Origin: Paludibacter sp.
GTDB lineage: Bacteria; Bacteroidota; Bacteroidia; Bacteroidales; Paludibacteraceae
Assembly: GCF_009712605.1 (NCBI RefSeq)
Contig: NZ_WASO01000014.1
Coordinates: 124,001-188,000 of the forward strand
Direction of reading: 5' to 3'
DNA: 64,000 nt
The translations under genes were made by a program, and so were the position numbers. Below, one piece after another: positions 42,972 through 50,865 of the stretch (position 1 is its first letter; each line of letters starts with the position of its first letter). The notes beneath the pieces were generated by a model. The model was not told where the DNA came from, ran no database searches, and was given only the letters and a program-made list of their open reading frames with translations.

Positions 42972-43901
42972 ATGCAAAAACAACGGGCACCCCGTAATCG
43001 TACTTTAACGGTCAATGATGACGAGAAGCCGTCGCTGCGGCAACATTTGTTCACCCCTGAACAACCGGTAACTGTGGCACAGGTTACTGATCGTACCATT
43101 TGGGGCGATCTGATGCAGGTGCTTGAATTTCTACCCCGTGAGTTTGCCAACCTGATCATTATTGATCCACCCTATAATCTTACCAAAGACTTTGCCGGAA
43201 ACAAATTTACCCAACTCTCGGAATCGCGCTATCTTGATTATCTTCAAAGCTGGTTTCCCCGGGTAGTGGAATGCCTTAAATCCGGAGGATCGCTTTACCT
43301 GTGTGGTGATTGGAAATGTACTTCGGCTCTGCAAACTGTAATGCAGGAGCATCTGACTGTGCTTAACCGTATTACCTGGCAGCGCGAAAAGGGCAGGGGT
43401 GCCAAAACCAACTGGAAAAATTCGATGGAAGATATCTGGTTTGGTGTGAAGGATGCAAATCAATACACTTTCAATGTAGATGCTGTAAAGGTGAAACGAA
43501 AAGTGTTGGCTCCCTACCGTCACGAAGGTAAGCCCAAAGACTGGCAGGAAACCGAAGAAGGGAAATTCCGTTTGACGCATCCTTCCAACTTCTGGGACGA
43601 TATTACGGTTCCGTACTGGTCGATGCCGGAGAATACCGACCATCCTACCCAAAAACCCGAAAAGCTGATAGCTAAACTGATTTTGGCCAGCTCTAACGAA
43701 GGTGATATAGTTTTTGATCCGTTTCTAGGTTCGGGCACAACTTCGGTGGTAGCCCGAAAACTGAACCGTCGTTTTTGTGGGGTGGAAATGAACGAAGATT
43801 ATTGCCTGTTGGCCGAAAAACGCCTCCAGATGGCACAAACAGACAAAACCATTCAGGGCTATGTCGATGGCGTATTTTGGGAACGGAATACCTTGAAGTA
43901 A
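42972..43901 (+). CDS. Solitary beta-class DNA methyltransferase (N6-adenine or N4-cytosine)
   Basis: The 309-residue enzyme has motif IV DPPYNLTK (about 69) before motif I FDPFLGSGTTSVV (about 256), the order of beta-class amino-methyltransferases. HPTQKPEKLI is the usual segment before motif I, and the target-recognition region lies between (about 120-230). No restriction endonuclease, specificity subunit or helicase gene is adjacent, so it looks solitary and may be regulatory or protective. The target sequence cannot be predicted. The preceding M1-like gene ends 32 bases upstream on the same strand. Confidence 0.88.
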   Translation: MQKQRAPRNRTLTVNDDEKPSLRQHLFTPEQPVTVAQVTDRTIWGDLMQVLEFLPREFANLIIIDPPYNLTKDFAGNKFTQLSESRYLDYLQSWFPRVVECLKSGGSLYLCGDWKCTSALQTVMQEHLTVLNRITWQREKGRGAKTNWKNSMEDIWFGVKDANQYTFNVDAVKVKRKVLAPYRHEGKPKDWQETEEGKFRLTHPSNFWDDITVPYWSMPENTDHPTQKPEKLIAKLILASSNEGDIVFDPFLGSGTTSVVARKLNRRFCGVEMNEDYCLLAEKRLQMAQTDKTIQGYVDGVFWERNTLK

Positions 43902-44282
43902 CCGGATTTACATCCTTTTTTCTTATCTGGGTAGCATTATCCCATAATCATTGACCATGTTGATTATATCAATGGAACCATAATACATTGTGGTTCTATT
44001 GCTTACATATTTGCATTGTAATTTGTTGTTTTATTTTATTTCACTAATAAAAATAAATATGCATTTTGAAATTTGAGATAAAATATAGAACTTTGAATGC
44101 AAGATATTACTCCTAAGGAGCATTTATTAAGCCTCGGAGAAGCGATATTATGGTAGAAATTGTTAATTAGTGTTTTTTGAGAGCTTCATAGGAGCGAAAT
44201 TACATTGTTTTATAAAAGTCAAGATGACTTCATTATAAATGCAGAGTCTTTACACTCTTGTAGGGGTAACAAATATAAATAG
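43902..44282. other. Gene-free AT-rich stretch
   Basis: About 380 bases without a supported gene. A short inverted repeat AACCA/TGGTT (43976-43996 area) is present. No consensus -7 box is seen before 44283. The base composition is clearly more AT-rich than in the flanking housekeeping genes. Confidence 0.5.
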
Positions 44283-44756
44283 ATGGTGATGAATAAAACC
44301 GATTATATTAATCAGCATATTGGGACAGGAGAAACTATTAAAATAGTTTACAATGGAGGCACTCAACCATTTACGGCAAGAGAAATTTGTCCGATTAATT
44401 ATATCGGGAAAGATAAGATAAATGCTTTTTGTATATCATCTGGAAAGGAAAAGTTTTTTTTCATTGATAAAATTAAAATCCTCACAGATGCAGAATTTGA
44501 GAAATGGGAAAAATATGAGATAGAAAACAATATCGTCGATATAAGTTATGGCGATGAAGCGATGAAATTATGCAGAGAAGGTAAATACTTAGAAGCTGTT
44601 AAATACTACAAAGAAAAAACAGGTGAAAGTCTAAAGGAGGCGAAAGAGCATGTTGATTTTATGATGCAGCAGAATGGAATAAAAAAGTCAAATGGAAAAG
44701 GATGCCTTATAATTGGATTGTCGGTTCTAATTTTAATAATAATCATTTTGATATGA
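44283..44756 (+). CDS. Small WYL-like / L12-like protein with C-terminal anchor
   Basis: The 157-residue protein has three parts. Residues about 15-70 (ETIKIVYNGGTQPFTAREI, then FFFIDKIKIL) resemble a minimal WYL-type ligand-sensing domain. Residues about 97-127 (LCREGKYLEAVKYYKEKTG, SLKEAKEHV) resemble the C-terminal domain of ribosomal protein bL12. A single transmembrane helix closes the protein (CLIIGLSVLILIIIILI), making it tail-anchored. The role is unknown. AT-rich codons and gene-free flanks suggest acquired DNA. Its stop overlaps the ATG of the pseudogene that follows. Confidence 0.65.
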   Translation: MVMNKTDYINQHIGTGETIKIVYNGGTQPFTAREICPINYIGKDKINAFCISSGKEKFFFIDKIKILTDAEFEKWEKYEIENNIVDISYGDEAMKLCREGKYLEAVKYYKEKTGESLKEAKEHVDFMMQQNGIKKSNGKGCLIIGLSVLILIIIILI

Positions 44757-44953
44757 AAAAATTACTATTTGTAGCATTATTATTTTGAGGCTTTGTCTCT
44801 TTTGCTCAAGAACATGCTCTGAACATAGTAAAAAAAGCAGTTAAAATAACTACTGGAGGTTTGTCGGATGCTTTAAACGCAAAATAAAAAACGACTATAA
44901 CCGATCTTACTGTAATTGGTTCAAGCTATACTGAATTTTTGAATGGTAAATAA
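44753..44953 (+). pseudogene. Decayed leucine-rich-repeat surface-protein gene (N-terminal piece)
   Basis: Starting at ATG 44753 the frame reads a signal peptide MKKLLFVALLF, a TGA stop, then GFVSFAQEHALNIVKKAVKI, GGLSDALNAK, a TAA stop, and TTITDLTVIGS before a final TAA. The GGLSDAL...TTITDLTVIGS pattern is how the N-termini of BspA-like leucine-rich-repeat proteins of Bacteroidota usually begin. Two in-frame stops and the missing repeats mark it as a remnant. Assignment to that family is from memory of the pattern. Confidence 0.65.
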
Positions 44954-44983
44954 AATCCGATATATCAATTTTTTAATCCATCA

Positions 44984-46585
44984 ATGAAAAACAAAAATCT
45001 CTTTCTCACAGCTGTCTTGCTTGGCAGCATGTCGTTCGGTAATGTCTTTGCCGGTAAATCCAAACCAAAAGTTACGACAGAACCTCAGCGGGTGATCGCA
45101 GTCGATTACAATCAGGTGAAAGGTCCGTTAAACACCCAGTTCAAAGAGTGTATCGGTGCCGGACGCGCCAACGAAGGCCTGCGTGCTGACTGGCAGCAGC
45201 AACTTGCCCTCGTTAAGAAAGAATGCGGCTTCAAATATATCCGTATGCACGGTTTGCTGACTGATGATATGGGCTTGTATCGCGAAGATAAAAAAGGTAA
45301 CCCCGAGTATAATTATCAATACATCGACGTGTTGTTCGATTACCTGTTGAGCATTGGCATGAAACCGTTCGTGGAACTGGGATTCATGCCCGAAGCTCTG
45401 GCAAGCGGCAAACAGACTATCTTCTGGTGGCACGGAAATGTAACTCCGCCGAAGGATTACAATAAATGGGAAGCTCTTATTCGTAATATGGCGCAGCACT
45501 TTACTGAACGTTACGGCGAAAACGAAGTGAAGAGCTGGTGCTTTGAGGTGTGGAATGAGCCTAACCTGAAAGGCGGATTCTGGACCGGCACGCAGGAAGA
45601 ATACTTCAAGTTGTATCAATATGCGGTGAATGGTATTAAGTCGGTTAATAAAGCCTATAGAGTGGGCGGACCAGCCACAGCCGGTGCTGCCTGGGTGCCC
45701 GAAATGATCGAGTTTTGCCATAAAAATTCTTTGCCACTCGATTTTATCAGCACTCACACTTATGGTGTAAAACAAGGCTATCTTGATGAATATGGAAACT
45801 CAGGAACTGTACTCAGCAAAGATCCGATGGCCGTAAGTGGCGATATTCTCAATTCCCGCAAACAAATTCAGAATTCGGCCATGCCGGGTCTCGAATTACA
45901 CTATACCGAGTGGAGCGCATCTTACACACCGTCTGATCCAATTCACGACAGCTATCACGAGGCTGCCTATATTCTCCAAAAAATCAAACAGGTGGGCGAT
46001 GCTGCTACTTCTATGTCGTACTGGGTGTTTACCGATATTTTCGAAGAAGCGGGGCCACGCTTTACTCCGTTTCACGGTGGTTTCGGTTTGCTCAACTATC
46101 AGTGCATCAAAAAGCCGGCCTACTATGCCTTTACGTTCCTGAACAAACTGGGCGAAACCGAGCTGACTAACAACGATAGCGAGTCGTATGCCTGCAAGAA
46201 CAGCAAAGGCGATGTTCAGCTGCTTTTATGGGATTTCACCAACACCCATCCGGGCGATTCGGTCAATAATCAGGTTTATTACGTTCGCGATTTACCCTCT
46301 AAGAGCAAAGGGAAAGTAGTGGTTTCGTTGTCTGGTATTCCGCAAGGGAACTACACGATGGAGTTGTATAAGGTTGGCTACAAAGTGAACGACGCGTATG
46401 CTACCTATCTTTCGATAAACAAGCCCGCTCAGTTGACCAAACAGCAGGTGGAAGAGATCAAAAAGGCCAACGACGGATCGCCGGTGGCCAAAGAAGAGAT
46501 TCAGATTGCTGCCGACGGCAAATTCTCCAAAGCGCTTGATTTGCGGGAGAACGATGTCTATTTCGTCAATCTGGTAAAGCGATAA
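44984..46585 (+). CDS. GH39 family beta-xylosidase-like glycoside hydrolase, secreted
   Basis: The 533-residue protein has a signal peptide (to about residue 23, ending FGNVFAG) and a GH39 TIM barrel. The acid/base Glu is in FEVWNEPNLKGGFW (about 190) and the nucleophile Glu in LHYTEWSASY (about 302). Other family segments are FKYIRMHGLL, PFVELGFMP and DFISTHTYG. A beta-sandwich domain follows. GH39 enzymes of this type release xylose from xylo-oligosaccharides. It fits the plant cell-wall genes downstream. Confidence 0.88.
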   Translation: MKNKNLFLTAVLLGSMSFGNVFAGKSKPKVTTEPQRVIAVDYNQVKGPLNTQFKECIGAGRANEGLRADWQQQLALVKKECGFKYIRMHGLLTDDMGLYREDKKGNPEYNYQYIDVLFDYLLSIGMKPFVELGFMPEALASGKQTIFWWHGNVTPPKDYNKWEALIRNMAQHFTERYGENEVKSWCFEVWNEPNLKGGFWTGTQEEYFKLYQYAVNGIKSVNKAYRVGGPATAGAAWVPEMIEFCHKNSLPLDFISTHTYGVKQGYLDEYGNSGTVLSKDPMAVSGDILNSRKQIQNSAMPGLELHYTEWSASYTPSDPIHDSYHEAAYILQKIKQVGDAATSMSYWVFTDIFEEAGPRFTPFHGGFGLLNYQCIKKPAYYAFTFLNKLGETELTNNDSESYACKNSKGDVQLLLWDFTNTHPGDSVNNQVYYVRDLPSKSKGKVVVSLSGIPQGNYTMELYKVGYKVNDAYATYLSINKPAQLTKQQVEEIKKANDGSPVAKEEIQIAADGKFSKALDLRENDVYFVNLVKR

Positions 46586-46599
46586 TAACTGATATATCT

Positions 46600-46669
46600 C
46601 GCAAAGAAGACGCCAAGGCGCAAAAGAACTGTTTATATGCAGATTTCTTAGCGGCTTGGCGTCTTTGCG
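46600..46669. repeat. Imperfect inverted repeat between GH39 and nitroreductase genes
   Basis: Left arm 46600-46628 (CGCAAAGAAGACGCCAAGG...) and right arm 46644-46669 (...GCTTGGCGTCTTTGCG) pair over about 25 bases with a 3-base bulge. It sits between convergent genes and may act as a terminator. I believe similar sequences recur between genes in this phylum, but no second copy is in the window. Confidence 0.55.
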
Positions 46670-46677
46670 TACTTCAT

Positions 46678-47277
46678 TTATTTGAAAATTTTGATGCGTT
46701 CTTCCAACGGTTGAAACTGTTTGGCATCGGGCTGAAAAGTTGGTTTGCCGAAAGGCATTTGGGCAATCAGTTTCCATGATGCAGGCACGTTCCACTCTTT
46801 CTTAACCTCTTCTTCAATCAGTTCGTTGTAGTGTTGCAATGAAGCACCGAAGCCTTCGACTTCCAGTGCAGTCCAAATCACAAACTGGTGCATTCCGTTC
46901 GATTGTTGTGACCAAACCGGGAAATTGTTGGCATAGAGAGCAAACTGCTTTTGTAACGCGTCTATCACGGCGTTATCTTCAAAAAACAGAACCGTTCCGT
47001 ATCCGCTCTTGAAAGAATCTATCTTCGCTTCGGTGGCTCCGAAATTTTCAGCAGGAACAATCTTGCGCAACGCTTCTTTGGTGATGTCCCATAGTTTGTC
47101 GTGCTGAGCGCCCAGCAACAAGATCAACCTCGCACTTTGAGAGTTGAATGACGACGGGGTATACTTGACGGCATGTTCAATCACTTCCTGAATCTTTTGA
47201 TCAGAAACGACGGTTTCTTTACTAATCCCATAAAAGGAACGTCTTGCTTCTACTGCTGAATAAAAATCTTTTGCCAT
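46678..47277 (-). CDS. Nitroreductase family protein
   Basis: The 199-residue FMN-dependent oxidoreductase begins FYSAVEARRSFYGISKE, continues with KYTPSSFNSQSARLILL, and has VIWTALEVEGFGASLQHYN, typical of the nitroreductase-like subgroup with a short form. It is likely to reduce nitro compounds or quinones with NAD(P)H; the natural substrate is unknown. The ATG at 47277 is preferred over 47403 because a -7 box lies at 47307-47314. It is convergent with the GH39 gene and divergent from amrS. Confidence 0.85.
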   Translation of the reverse strand: MAKDFYSAVEARRSFYGISKETVVSDQKIQEVIEHAVKYTPSSFNSQSARLILLLGAQHDKLWDITKEALRKIVPAENFGATEAKIDSFKSGYGTVLFFEDNAVIDALQKQFALYANNFPVWSQQSNGMHQFVIWTALEVEGFGASLQHYNELIEEEVKKEWNVPASWKLIAQMPFGKPTFQPDAKQFQPLEERIKIFK

Positions 47278-47306
47278 AATCGTATTTTTATTAGGTTTTT
47301 CTATTG

Positions 47307-47314
47307 CAAATGTA
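47307..47314 (-). promoter_or_regulatory. -7 box (TACATTTG) of the nitroreductase gene
   Basis: On the minus strand TACATTTG lies 29 bases before the ATG at 47277. No clear -33 element at usual spacing. Confidence 0.5.
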
Positions 47315-47444
47315 ATATCTGATTTCGCGTTTTGTGTTACAATTTCGGGAAAGGATGTGGTACATTTCGGAAGAGAGCAGAAAAAGGAGGGAGAAAGATT
47401 CAAAAGGTGATTAATTGTAGTAATTTTGAAGTTGAATCACAGCC

Positions 47445-48479
47445 ATGGAAGCTTACGAACCCGATAAGTGGAGCCGTCCGGCAATGTGGCAGGAGCAATT
47501 GCCGGAGATGAAAGTGCAGTGTCATCTCTGCCCTCACGAATGTGTTTTGCATCCGGGTCAAACAGGAATATGCCGCACCCGCATCAATCATAATGGCGTT
47601 TTGCACACACAGGCTTATGGTAATCCCTGCTCCATTAGCATTGACCCGATTGAAAAGAAGCCTCTGTTCCATTTCTTCCCCGGCAGTGGCATTTACTCTC
47701 TTGCTACGGCCGGCTGTAATTTCCGATGCCTCAATTGCCAAAACTGGCAGATTTCGCAAGTGTCACCCCACATATTACAACATTTTGACCTTACTCCTTC
47801 TGAAGTAGTGCAACAAGCTCTTCGACACGATACAGACAGTATTGCATTTACGTATACCGAACCAACGGTGTTTTACGAATATCTTCTTGATACGGCATCT
47901 ATTGCTAAAGAAAAAGGGTTGAAAACCGTCTTTATTTCCAATGGATTTATAAATAAAAAACCGCTTGCAGGTTTGCTGCCCTGGCTTGATGCAGCCAATA
48001 TTGACCTGAAGTGTTTTGATGATGAAATATATCGTCACCTTGACGGAGGAAAACTGCAACCGGTGCTGGATACGCTGAAGATGCTGAAAGCTGGCGGCGT
48101 TTGGCTGGAAATTACCAATTTGCTCGTTCCGGGATATACCGATAGTCCGGAAATGATACTCGTTATGTGCGAATGGCTGGTTGCGAATGGCTTTGCAGAT
48201 ACTCCGCTTCATTTCAGCCGTTTCTTTCCTACTTACAGGCTGAAAGATATCCCGGCAACAGCCGAAACGGTACTTATTCATGCCAAAGCTATTGCCGAAA
48301 AATGCGGTATGAAATTCGTTTATATAGGCAATGTACCGGACTTACACGGTGAAAATACTACTTGTCCGGTTTGCCGGCAATTATTGATAGAACGGGTAGG
48401 GTACAGGGTAAAATCGAACTATATCCATCACGGTCGTTGCGTCTTTTGCGGCGAACCTATTCCCGGTGTTTGGCAATAA
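47445..48479 (+). CDS. amrS: AmmeMemoRadiSam system radical SAM enzyme
   Basis: The 344-residue radical SAM protein has the 4Fe-4S motif CNFRCLNCQ (about 86-94), an N-terminal cysteine motif CHLCPHEC (about 26-33) and a C-terminal CPVC...CVFC pair. The N-terminal motif and general layout are those of the AmmeMemoRadiSam radical SAM protein. The partner Memo-AMMECR1 fusion gene lies 2.4 kb away at 50866 on the other strand, with the GH3 gene in between. The reaction of the system is unknown. Confidence 0.87.
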   Translation: MEAYEPDKWSRPAMWQEQLPEMKVQCHLCPHECVLHPGQTGICRTRINHNGVLHTQAYGNPCSISIDPIEKKPLFHFFPGSGIYSLATAGCNFRCLNCQNWQISQVSPHILQHFDLTPSEVVQQALRHDTDSIAFTYTEPTVFYEYLLDTASIAKEKGLKTVFISNGFINKKPLAGLLPWLDAANIDLKCFDDEIYRHLDGGKLQPVLDTLKMLKAGGVWLEITNLLVPGYTDSPEMILVMCEWLVANGFADTPLHFSRFFPTYRLKDIPATAETVLIHAKAIAEKCGMKFVYIGNVPDLHGENTTCPVCRQLLIERVGYRVKSNYIHHGRCVFCGEPIPGVWQ

Positions 48480-48542
48480 ACCCCTTTACTTTTTCAATCA
48501 GAGATTATACTATCGGTTAACTATTTGATCGTGTTATAAAAG

Positions 48543-48566
48543 AAGAGCGAGCAGCTCTTTTTTTGT
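48543..48566 (+). terminator. Terminator after amrS
   Basis: AAGAGC (48543-48548) pairs with GCTCTT (48554-48559) around GAGCA, followed by TTTTTG. The A run before it can extend the stem. Confidence 0.7.
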
Positions 48567-48624
48567 TATAATTTTTATAAATTCGGACATTATTTCAAAC
48601 AACACTTATTTTAAAATCAAACCT

Positions 48625-50856
48625 ATGAAGAAACTATTATTAGCCTCCTTTTTGCTGACGATTCCGCTGCTTGCCGTCAGTCAGAATGGAGAGAAATTTG
48701 TAAACGAATTATTGTCGAAAATGACCCTCGATGAAAAAATCGGGCAGTTAAACCAGTATACAAGCGATGGGGCAGCTACCGGTAAGGTGACCGTAGATGC
48801 GGAGAAAGAAAAACAGATCAGAGAGGGTAAAGTGGGTTCCATGCTCAATGTAATGGGTGTGGATAAAACCCGTGCATTGCAGGAAATTGCCATCCAGTCG
48901 CGTTTGCACATTCCTCTGTTGTTCGGTCTGGACGTAATTCATGGCCTTCGTACTACGTTTCCGATACCTCTGGGAGAAGCTGCCAGTTGGGATCTATCGC
49001 TGATGGAGAAATCGGCTCGTATTGCAGCCATTGAGGCTTCGGCTTACGGTATTCACTGGACGTTTGCCCCGATGGTGGATGTTGCCCGCGATCCTCGCTG
49101 GGGTCGTGTGATGGAAGGAGCAGGTGAAGATACCTATTTCGGTTGTCAGGCTGCCCGTGCCCGTGTTAAAGGTTTTCAGGGTGCAGGATTGGGCAACACC
49201 GATGCTATAATGGCGTGTGCAAAACATTTTGCGGCCTATGGCGCTGCTGTGGGTGGACGTGACTACAATTCGGTGGATATGAGTCTTCGCCAGTTGAATG
49301 AGACCTACCTACCTCCATTTCGGGCTGCAGTGGAAAGCGGCGTGGCTACACTGATGAACTCGTTTAACGATATCAACGGGATTCCAGCTACGGCAAATAG
49401 CTATATTTTGCGGGATAAGTTGAAAAAAGAGTGGAATTTTAAGGGATTTGTTGTCAGTGACTGGGGGAGTATCGGCGAGATGATTCCGCACGGATATGCC
49501 AAAGATAGCTACGATGCTGCAAAGAAAGCTATTTTGGCCGGCAGTGATATGGATATGGAAAGCCGTTGCTACCGCGATAACCTGAAACAACTGGTAGCAG
49601 ATGGCAAGGTGCCGGTATCGGTTATTGACGACGCCGTAAAGCGTATTTTGCTGAAGAAATATGAATTAGGACTATTCAAAGATCCGTTTCGCTTTTGCAA
49701 TGAACAACGTCAGCAACAACAAACAAATAATGCCGATAACCGGAAAGCAGCTCGCGAAATCGGTGAACGTAGCATTGTATTGCTTGAAAATAAAGCAGTA
49801 AACGGAAAATCGCTGTTACCGCTGTCAAAGAAAAATACGGCCATTGCTCTTATCGGTCCTTTTGCCAAGGCAACGGTCGAAAATCATGGTTTTTGGTCGG
49901 TTGCTTTTCCTGATGATGCACAACGAATTGTTTCGCTTTATGACGGTATTTCTGCACAACTAGACAAAAGCTCGACATTGCTTTATACCAAAGGTTGCAA
50001 CGTGAAGGACGAGGATACTTCTAATTTCGGCGCAGCGGTCGATCTTGCCAACAAGGCCGACGTGGTGATTCTCTCTCTGGGAGAAGCTCCCGATATGAGT
50101 GGTGAAGCCAAAAGCCGGAGTTCTATACGCCTGCCGGGTGTGCAGGAAGAGTTATTGAAAACCGTCTGTGCAACGGGTAAGCCGGTTGTTTTACTCATCA
50201 GTGCCGGACGACCACTTGTTTTCAACTGGGCGGCCGATAATGTTCCGGCTATTCTCTATACCTGGTGGTTGGGCACCGAAGCCGGAAATTCCATTGCCGA
50301 TGTTCTTTTCGGAGATTACAACCCTGCCGGAAAATTACCCATGTCTTTTCCTCGTACCGAAGGGCAGATCCCCATTTATTACAACCATTACAGCACGGGA
50401 CGCCCGGCTAAAAACGACGATGATAAGAATTATGTTTCTGCATATATTGACTTGCAAAACAGTCCGCGTTATGCGTTTGGGTACGGTTTAAGCTATACTT
50501 CGTTCGACATTACCAACCTGAAACTGTCTTCCGATAAGATGAAAATAAAAGGTGATAAACTAAAGGTAACTGTCGATGTAAAAAATATAGGTAATTATGA
50601 TGGAGAAGAAGTGGTGCAGTTGTATGTGCGCGATTTGGTGGGCAGCGTAGTACGTCCTGTTCGCGAATTGAAGGGCTTTCAGAAGATCTTTCTGAAAAAA
50701 GGAGAAATGCGCAATGTTGAATTTACCCTGTCGCCCGACGATCTGAAATTTTACAATAATGACCTTCAGTATATTAATGAAGCCGGAGAATACGATCTGT
50801 TTGTGGGGAATTCGTCTCAGGCATCGTTAAAAAGCCATTTTGAGCTGACAGAGTAA
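48625..50856 (+). CDS. bglX: GH3 family beta-glucosidase (BglX type), secreted
   Basis: The 743-residue protein has a signal peptide (MKKLLLASFLLTIPLLAVSQ), the GH3 N-terminal TIM barrel with nucleophile Asp in GFVVSDWGSIGEM (about 278), the KHFAAYGA substrate motif, the C-terminal alpha/beta sandwich (from about 390), and a fibronectin-III-like domain ending the protein (from about 665, KNIGNYDGEEVVQLYVRD). This matches periplasmic BglX. It probably cleaves beta-linked glucose or xylose from oligosaccharides. It sits between the two AmmeMemoRadiSam genes. Confidence 0.9.
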   Translation: MKKLLLASFLLTIPLLAVSQNGEKFVNELLSKMTLDEKIGQLNQYTSDGAATGKVTVDAEKEKQIREGKVGSMLNVMGVDKTRALQEIAIQSRLHIPLLFGLDVIHGLRTTFPIPLGEAASWDLSLMEKSARIAAIEASAYGIHWTFAPMVDVARDPRWGRVMEGAGEDTYFGCQAARARVKGFQGAGLGNTDAIMACAKHFAAYGAAVGGRDYNSVDMSLRQLNETYLPPFRAAVESGVATLMNSFNDINGIPATANSYILRDKLKKEWNFKGFVVSDWGSIGEMIPHGYAKDSYDAAKKAILAGSDMDMESRCYRDNLKQLVADGKVPVSVIDDAVKRILLKKYELGLFKDPFRFCNEQRQQQQTNNADNRKAAREIGERSIVLLENKAVNGKSLLPLSKKNTAIALIGPFAKATVENHGFWSVAFPDDAQRIVSLYDGISAQLDKSSTLLYTKGCNVKDEDTSNFGAAVDLANKADVVILSLGEAPDMSGEAKSRSSIRLPGVQEELLKTVCATGKPVVLLISAGRPLVFNWAADNVPAILYTWWLGTEAGNSIADVLFGDYNPAGKLPMSFPRTEGQIPIYYNHYSTGRPAKNDDDKNYVSAYIDLQNSPRYAFGYGLSYTSFDITNLKLSSDKMKIKGDKLKVTVDVKNIGNYDGEEVVQLYVRDLVGSVVRPVRELKGFQKIFLKKGEMRNVEFTLSPDDLKFYNNDLQYINEAGEYDLFVGNSSQASLKSHFELTE

Positions 50857-50865
50857 ATTGAGAAG

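Noticed and set aside
42972-43901. Restriction-modification system
   Set aside because: No endonuclease or specificity gene flanks the methyltransferase within the window; the HsdR_N protein is 18 kb away and lacks the helicase part.
43902-44282. Riboswitch or other structured leader before the WYL-like gene
   Set aside because: Only a very short inverted repeat is visible, with no match to a motif I recognise.
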